DNA of 33,535 nucleotides, taken from a virus. Where the stretch lies: positions 1 to 33,535 of the IMG/VR virus record IMGVR_UViG_3300042691_013543. One strand, written 5' to 3'. The position numbers and the translations under genes are program-made. Positions 1 to 9,000 of the stretch are shown here, piece after piece. Each line of letters starts with the position of its first letter. Positions within the stretch are counted from its first letter, which is position 1. Below the pieces are notes generated by a model. The model was not told the DNA's origin and did no database searches. It worked only from the letters and a program-made list of their open reading frames with translations.

Positions 1-1
1 A

Positions 2-3000
2 GCGCCGTATACTTCTAATAATTTAATTTTATGGGAAGATTTATCAAATGGTATTATTAGACAAGGTCCTAGAGCAGGAACCTCTTATAGATATCAACGC
101 CCAAGTTTAATAACGCATATTCCCGTTGATGCAGACGGCAAGTTGTTAAGCCCGCTCGATTCGAACCTAGCACAAAATTTTTCTTTAATCAATAATCAAG
201 GAGATTTTAAATTAGGAGATCAAGGACCAGTTGAAAATACATGGTACATCAGCAGTGAGTTTCCTTTTGCACAAGTCATAGCATTATGCTTATTAAGACC
301 TTTAGATTTTATAGGGCAAAGTTTTGATAGATCAAAAATTAAAACTAACAAATTAGGTCAAACAGTGCATACTGATACTGATTTGTTTATTAAAGTTGAA
401 GATTTGTTAGCATCGTCTGCCGGTGGATCGTCAACGTCTGGACTAGTATCTTATGTTGTTGACTACATCAAGAGTCAAAATCTATCAACAGACATATTAA
501 CTAAACAGTTAGAATCTATTGACGTGGCGTTAACATATCGAATGTCTGGATTTGTTGATCAAACACAACAAAAATTTATCCTAGATAGTAAGAATCCTAA
601 ATCAACATCAAGCAGTATTTTTATTCCTGCAGAAAATCAAGAAATTTTCTTTAATGTTAGTGCGCCGATTGAAACAATTGTGTATAGTGGTGTGATCATT
701 GAAAAGACTGCTAGGGGTTTTAAAATTCGAGGATATGATAGTCTTGAACCTTTCTTTTATTACTATGACCCAGTAACAAGCCAAACTGACGGACTAATCT
801 CTGTTGGCGGGATTAGCGAAGAATTTGTAACATGGTCTGCAAACCAGTTTTACGGAAACGGAATTATTGCTCAATACAAAAACGAGTTTTATAGAAGTCT
901 AAGTAGCCATACATCAACTGATGTATTCTCTTTAACATTCTGGAAAAAATTACCATCGCTTCCTAACAAGAATGCAGTAGAAGCACTGAGCCGCAGAACA
1001 TTTAACACCAACTCGGTATCCAAATTAAATTACGGAACAATATTACCAACAATTCAATTGGTAGTTGATTTTATATTTGGATACGAAAAATATTTGTTAT
1101 CCAAAGGATTTACATTTGATAGATACGATAGTGACAATAAAGTAACACAAAACTGGACTACTGGTGCAAAAGAATTTATGTACTGGACCAGTCATAACTG
1201 GGCACTGGGTTCTTTAATTACACTGAGTCCAGCAGGCGAAAAATTAGAAATATCGTTTAATATAGGCGTACCTGACAACATCCTTGATAGTTTTTACGAC
1301 TACCAGATATATAGAGGAGATGGTACTCCATTAACTCCAAACTTCCTTAACATCAAGCGAGACTACCAAACAGTTTCGATCGAAACAACTAATACTAACG
1401 ATGGTATCTATTTCTTTAAAGGATTCTTAGTGTTAAAAGAACACGTTGCAATCTTTTCAGATCGAACTGTATTCAATGATGTTGTATATGATAAAACAAC
1501 AGGTTATCGTCAAGAGCGTATTAAGTCGCGAGGATTTAGAACTGTTGACTGGGATGGAGATTATACTAGTCCTGGCTTTCTTTATGATAACGTAAACATT
1601 CAACCTTGGCAACCATATGTTGATTACAAGCTAGGCGATATTGTTGCGTACAAAGCATATAGTTGGGCTAGCCAAACAAATCAACAAGGTGTTGAATATT
1701 TTGATAATTCTAAATGGTCAGTTCTAGATTCTTCGCCGTCGAAGGCGTTGGTACCAAACTTTGATTATAGAATTAATCAATTTTCAGATTATTACGATCT
1801 AGATTCCGACGGATTAGAATCAAGCCAACGAGACTTAGGACGCCATTCGGTAGGTTATCAAACACGTGAATATTTGCAAGGCCTTGCGGAAGACAATGTA
1901 ACTCAGTTTCAACTTTATCAAGGTTTTATCAGAGATAAAGGAACAATAAATGCTGCCGTTAAAGTCTTTGACAAATTAAGTAAAACTACAGAAGATAGTA
2001 TTGTATTAAATGAAGAATGGGCATTTAATGTTGGAACATTTGGCGGAGTCGATCAACTTAAAGAAATTGAATTTATGTTGGATAAAAACGATTTAGAAAT
2101 AAATCCGCAACCAATTTTATTTGTTAACACTGAACCTAGTACAGATTTGACAGATCAATATCTACGAATTCCTCCTTCGAAGTTTACAAAGTCTGCAATT
2201 CCTTTTGATATTAATATGCTCCCCAAGATAGATTTTGAGGAATTACAAACTGCCGGCTATGTAAAATTAGATCAGGTAGAATATATTTTAAAAGACAGAG
2301 ATTCAATTTTAAATATCAATATTGATGAAATAAAAGAAAACGATCATTTCTGGATTACATTTGACGGATATTTGTGGACTGTATTACGATTGAATAAAAA
2401 GCCTCTGCTGGCAATTCTTAATGCAACAAAAACTATCAGCTCTGTTGAAATATTTTTTAACAGGTTACATAATTTATCAGTAGGTGATATCATTGGAATT
2501 CAAAATATTCCAAATCTTACTGGATTTTTTAAAATTACCCAGGTAACTGAAAAAACAATATTTGTAACAGTAAACGCTAGTGCCCCAGACCCAGAAGTAG
2601 ATCAAAGTACTACAATTGGAATTTATGGATTTACCGATGCTCGGATTTCTAATAAAGAAACATTATCTTCATCAGCAGTTGCTTCACTAGCTACGGGTTC
2701 TAAATTATGGGTAGATGATGTTGGTAATACCGGATGGCAGGTGTTAGAAAAAAACAAAATATTTGATTATAATCAAATTGATAATTACGGAACTTCAAAT
2801 CCACTTGGCGCGGGAACAGCAGTATTACATGCTGATGTTTTAAAACAAACAATCATGAGCATGCCACAAAGTTCGTTGGTAACAACGTACCTTGAAGGCG
2901 AATCTCTACAAATTAAACAAATAATAGTGCCTGAAACTGATTTGTTACCTTTAATTGGAGACTCATTTGGCTCGTCTCTATCAACTAGTGCAGACAACAC

Positions 3001-6000
3001 CTGGTTAGTGATCGGTATTCCAAAGATGTCACAAGCCGTAAGTTATTTTATGGGAGACTTTGATAAAACTGCCTCCTATAATAAAGATGACATTGTTTTA
3101 CAGCACGGAAAATTATGGAAAGCATTAGAAAATATTAGACCTGACGGAAGTAGCAATGCTGGAATTGATCTAGGATCTAAAGATTGGGAACCAGCAACAT
3201 CTCACACATTAGGCGATTCATTTGCTAGAGGCATCGGCCCAAGTAATCAAGGAATGGTCAGTGTTTACAAGTGGACTAACAACAATTGGCAATTGTTTAA
3301 AAATATTTTAAGCCCACGTCCAGCAGAAGGCGAAAACTTTGGCAGCAAAACAACTGTTGGATTTGATGGCATCGAATATTGGATGGCAGTATCTGCTCCA
3401 GGTGCTTTAAACAATAGGGGTCGAGTATATCTATACAAGTTTAACGGTACAGAATGGGTGCATCATGAAAATTCTAATTATCAAGGAATTTATGAATCCG
3501 GTGCAAGATATCATGCAGGATCAATTGTATGGTGGGATGACAGATTGTGGCAAGCTCAAGTTGATATAAACGAAGACAGCGCCAGCGATAGTACAATTGC
3601 AATAGAAAGCACAGACATTGGCGTTGCCGCTGAATGGAAACAAATCGATTCAGTATCAACACAAAGTTCATTGCCAACAAATATTGCACTTGTTGACGAC
3701 GGCTCGACATTAGGACTAGGATTGTTATCGCCTACACAACAAGCAGAACTAACTAAACAGGGAGATCAGTTTGGTTCTAGTATAGTTATGAGTAAAGACG
3801 GATCGATATTAGTTGTAGGCGCACCAGATAGTGATGGCGCCTATTATGAAAATTACAAGGGCGAATGGAGCCGATATCAAGAATATAATGTAGGCGACGT
3901 TATTAAATTTATTGAAAATGATATTTCCACAGGATACTACAAATTAATTGATCCAAGAAACTGGACAGATAATACCTCGTATGATTCTAGCCTTATTTAC
4001 AGAAGCGTAAATCAACGTCCAACAAACGGCGACCCTTGGGTGTCAGTGGGCGATAGTATTTTTGCATCCACAGGAAAAGTCTATGTCTATCAAAGAGACA
4101 GTACACAGGTCTACCAATTAAAGCAAACATTTACAGCACAGTCATTAGATGCCATTAACGATACTGGATTTATTGAACAGCTATTTGTTGGAGACAAATT
4201 TGGATATGCCGTTGACATTGACGACTCTGGAAAAAATATTGTAGTAAGCAGCCCAATGGCTGACATTAATTTACAAAATCAAGGTTCTGTTTATTATTTT
4301 AATACTGTTAGTTTAACAACTCCTGATTGGAGATTAAAACAAAAATTAGAAAGCTTTGAAGAATATAACAATATGTTATTTGGGTCAAGTGTAAGTATCA
4401 GCGGCGGCGGTGAACGAATCGTGGTAGGAGCAAAAAATGCACCATATAAACGATATGCAAATTTTGCCGACGGTACAACTTTTGACAGCAGTACCACATC
4501 ATTTTTAGAGGTATCGGGCTATGCCGGACAGGTATATTCTTTTGAACGAGTAGGCTCTCAATATTTGTTATCGGAAAAATTACAGGCCGAGTTACAGGCT
4601 CAGGAATCTTTTGGAGCCAGTGTTGACTCATCATCAAACACAATTGTTGTAGGTTCGCCAACATATCAAACTACAGTTCCAAAAATTGTAAACGAAATAG
4701 TTATAGGTAACCGATATAAGATTATTAGTACAGGAACTACAAGTAACCCAACTGATTTTACATTATTTGGAGCCGTTAATAACAATGTTGATACTAGTTT
4801 TGTGGCAACGGCAAACGGAATAACTGCTGCCGGAAACTTTATTCTTGGAAAGACTTACACTATCAATACTACAGGATCTACGTCCTTTGTGTTGGCCGGC
4901 GCTCAAGATAACGAACCAGGTACTGTATTTGTTGCATCTAGCATAGGCACAGGTACCGGTACTGCTGTTCAAGGAACAGGTACTGCTTCTACCGTTAACT
5001 TAATAGGTATAGTAAGAACATTTTCAAAACTACCTGGAAAAAATTCTTTAACAATTATTGCTCAACAACAGCAATTAATAGATTATTCTAAAATTAAAAA
5101 TATTTCGTTAATAGACAATATTAAAAATGTTAAACTGGCTGATGTTGATGTTGTTGATCATGCCAAATTAAAGATATTAGGTATAGCAGAACAAGAGTTA
5201 AAATTTAAAACTCCGTACGATCCGGCAATATATACTACCGGCACTGATTCTCAAATAGTGTCTCCGGACTCGTCCTGGTTTGAAGCCAACGTAGGTAAGT
5301 TATGGTGGAATTTATCTACAGCTAAATGGTTAACTTATGAACAAGGCGAGTTTGCATATCGTGTAGGAAATTGGAATCAACTCGCTCCAGGCGCAAGCAT
5401 TGATGTCTATGAGTGGGTTGAGTCCATACTGTTACCGTCAGAATGGAGTGCGCTAGCTGATACTATTGACGGATTATCAAACGGTATTTCAGGGCAACCA
5501 CTGTATCCAAACAACGATGTGTATTCTGTAAAAGAAATCTATAATCCAATAACACAACAATTAACAGAAACAAAATATTATTATTGGGTTCGGAGCTCGT
5601 CAGTTGTCCCTGAAAATATTCCAGGTAGAAATATTTCTGCTGCCGCAGTTGCGGCATTAATTTCTAACCCAAGCTCAATCGGAGTCCCAGTCATTGCAAT
5701 AGTTGATAGCGATAAGTTGTTAGCTTACAATTTTAATGGATATTTGCCTTCGGGATCTGGGCTTTTAAACATCGAACTATTTGTCAACGAAACAACAACT
5801 AACCCAATTCATAGAGAATATATTTTATTATCTGAGGGAGTAGCAGATAGCTTACCAAATGATGTGTTAGAAACTAAATGGATAGATAGTTTAGTAGGGT
5901 TTGATCAAGCAGGCAACCCTGTACCAGATTCAAAATTATCAGAACGTGAAAAATATGGTCTAAGTTTTAGACCAAGACAGTCTATGTTTAAAAATAAAAC

Positions 6001-9000
6001 AAAAATTTTAAAAATAGTTGTTGATAATATTAATACTATATTATTGCAAAGTCCATTTGCTGACACGTTAAGTTTTAGAAATTTAAATCTTACAGATTCT
6101 TTACCGAGTGAAAAATTAAATGAATATGATTATGAGGTTGATAATTTAACAGATTTAGCACAGTATCCTATTACTCGAGTTCGTCAAGCAGTACTAACTG
6201 CCAATATTATTAATGGTGAAATTGATAGTATTGATATTGAAGACGGTGGATTTGGTTACAAAAATGCTCCGTATATTACAATAGACGGATCAGGAGTTGG
6301 TGCGCAAGCATCGGTTACACTTGACTCTCAGGGTAGAGTTACATCTGTTAATATAATTACTCGTGGCAGACGATATGATAATGCCCTTGTAAAAATAAGA
6401 AATTATTCTGTATTAGTAAAATCAGATTCAAGTATCAATGGGTTCTGGGCTATATATTCGTGGGATCAACAACGTAAAGTATTTTATCGAAGAAAATCTC
6501 AAGGCTACAATACACCTAGCTATTGGTATTATGTTGATTGGTGGTCAACCGGATATACTGAAAATTCAAGAATTATTTACGAAATTGCTTCGATATATCT
6601 CGAGCCAACGTTAACTACTGCGATTGGCGATCTAATCAAAATTAATGAATACGGAAACGGTGGGTGGGCAGTCCTTGAAAAAGTTACAGCAGGCACCGGA
6701 ACTATTCTTGGAGATTATATTTTAGTAGGCAGAAACAACGGAACTATTGCGCTTAAAGATAGTCTATATAACACATCTACTGCATCCATTGGATACGATA
6801 ATGTTGGATTCTACGATATTGACTTATATGATCTCTATCCAACAGCTGAACTACGGAATATTCTATCAGCTGTTAAAAATGATTTGTTTATCGATAATCT
6901 TCGTGTTGAGTGGAATAAATTATTTTTTACTTCGATTCACTACACGTTCTCTGAACAAGAAACAATCAACTGGGCGTTTAAAACAAGTTTTATAAATGCC
7001 ATGCACAATGTTGGAAGTTTAGAACAAAAAGTAAACTACAAAAATGATAATCTTCCAGCGTTCCAGTCATACTTAGAAGAAATAAAACCATATAGAACTT
7101 CTATTAGAGAATATACGAGTCGTTATAATTTTATTGAACCGTCTAACACAACTGCAATTGACTTTGATTTACCACCAGCGTATTCTACAAGAGATGGAAA
7201 AATTCTTCCGGTTGGTCAAGGATACAATTTGTTTGATCAATATCCTTGGAAATTCTGGGCAGACAATCAGGGATTCTCAATTACAAAAATAGAAGTATCG
7301 GAATCTGGTGCTAATTATTCAGCACCGCCAACAGTATTAATTGAAGGCAACGGAATAGGTGCCAAAGCAAAAGCATATATTGCTAGTGGAAAAGTATCTG
7401 GAATCGTTGTAACTGAACCAGGCAGTGGATACACGCTAACACCAAAAGTTACTCTTGTTGGCGGCAACGGATCTTCTTTAGAAATTGCCAAGGCTGTTGC
7501 AATTTTAGGAGACAGTAAAGCTAGAATGTTTAACCTATTGTTAAAGTTTGACAGAATTTCTAAAGATGGAATATTTCAAAATTTTACACACGAACAAACA
7601 TTCACAGCAACTAGTGCTACTGCGTCATTTGATCTAGAGTATGCTCCAACTAGAGATAAAAGTAAGATTCAAATATATAAAAATTCTCAATTAGTATTGA
7701 ACTCTGAGTATTCTTTACATTTTTATAGATCTACAGTAGATTCTTATAGTTTATTAAAAGGCCGATTAATTCTAACTACACCGTCTGTAGTAGGTGACAT
7801 TATTAACATTGTCTACGACAAAAACGAAGAGTTACTTGACGGAGTTAATCGAGTACAAAAATATTATTATCCTACATCCGGAATGATCGGTAATGACTTA
7901 GGTCAGTTAATGACCGGCATTGATTTTGGCGGAGTGCAAGTACAAGGTACAACGTTTGAAATTACTGGAGGTTGGGATGCGCTTCCGTGGTTTACTGACA
8001 GTTGGGACAGTATCGATGCAACTTCAGATTATTATGTAGTGATTGATGGGTCTTCGTCGTTATTTGATATTGAATTGCCGTATGTTCCTAGTGTTGGACA
8101 ACGTATTTCAATATATCTAAAACGTGACGGAAAAACAGACAGACTTGATGATCCTTACTATGATTTATATGACGGGTCAACGACTCAAGCCAACGGACTA
8201 ACAGTTAGACCGACCACTTCAATAATGCCTAGCTTTACTGGAGACGGTAGCACTTTTGCAGTTCCGATGCGCCAGTATATTATACTTCAAGGCGGCGACA
8301 CACTAATTTTTAGACCATTTACTAGTGACGGTTCTATTGTTATTAACGATCCTAATCTAGTAGATACAAATCTAATTGGCGGAAATTTTGAAAGTAATAC
8401 AACTAATGTTAAAACCGCTCCAAACACAATTGATGGAATTTATTCTATAGCTAGGGGTAAGACACCAGAAGAAATAGTTATCGACGGCGATACTTTTATA
8501 AGTCCAGAACAAACTCCGGCAACCGAAGAAAATGTTCCAGGACAGGTTTTAGATAGTCTAAGTATTAAGGTATTCCAGACAACAATATCTGGAGCAGCCC
8601 CAATGCAAAATACTGTAATTCCAGGAGACGGTACCACTCGTCGGTTCCCAATTGGGTTAACTGTGATTGAGGAAACGTCTGTATTAGTCTATGTAGACAA
8701 ACTAAAATATAGATATTACGGAGTTAACGATGACAGTACTCTTGACTATTACATTGATTTTGTTAGTAATGAAATTGTGTTTTACTCTGCCCCAACCTTG
8801 GGCGCGGTCGTAGAGATTATTGCTATTGGCCGTGGTGGCGCATCGTTAATTGATTATCAAGAATTTATTGCCGACGGCGATACATCATTGTTTTTAACGC
8901 AAGCAGATTACAATTTAACTCAATCAGTGTTTGTTACAGTCAATGGTCGACAAGTTGATACTGGGTTTACTAACAGTACTGTAGTTTCAGAAGAAACTGG

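Larger units (their letters stand above)
2957..5020 (+). repeat. FG-GAP-like beta-propeller with six visible blades
   Basis: Within the giant protein, six FG signatures lie at bases 2966, 3338, 3770, 4199, 4379 and 4610. Each is followed by a strand such as LVIGIP, MAVSAP, LVVGAP, IVVSSP, IVVGAK or IVVGSP, and most by an outer strand such as GRVYLYKF, GKVYVYQR, GSVYYFN, GQVYSFER or GIVRTFS. This is the integrin-alpha/FG-GAP propeller pattern, a fold used in adhesion. Calcium-loop residues (DxDxSG-like: DIDDSGKN, SKDGS) are visible in some blades. Spacing is irregular because extra modules are inserted. A seventh blade may be degenerate or completed from elsewhere. Confidence 0.75.

Noticed and set aside
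6747-6995. 82-codon + strand frame inside the giant gene
   Set aside because: Overlaps the best conserved block of the giant protein in another frame; no ribosome site and no recognisable features.
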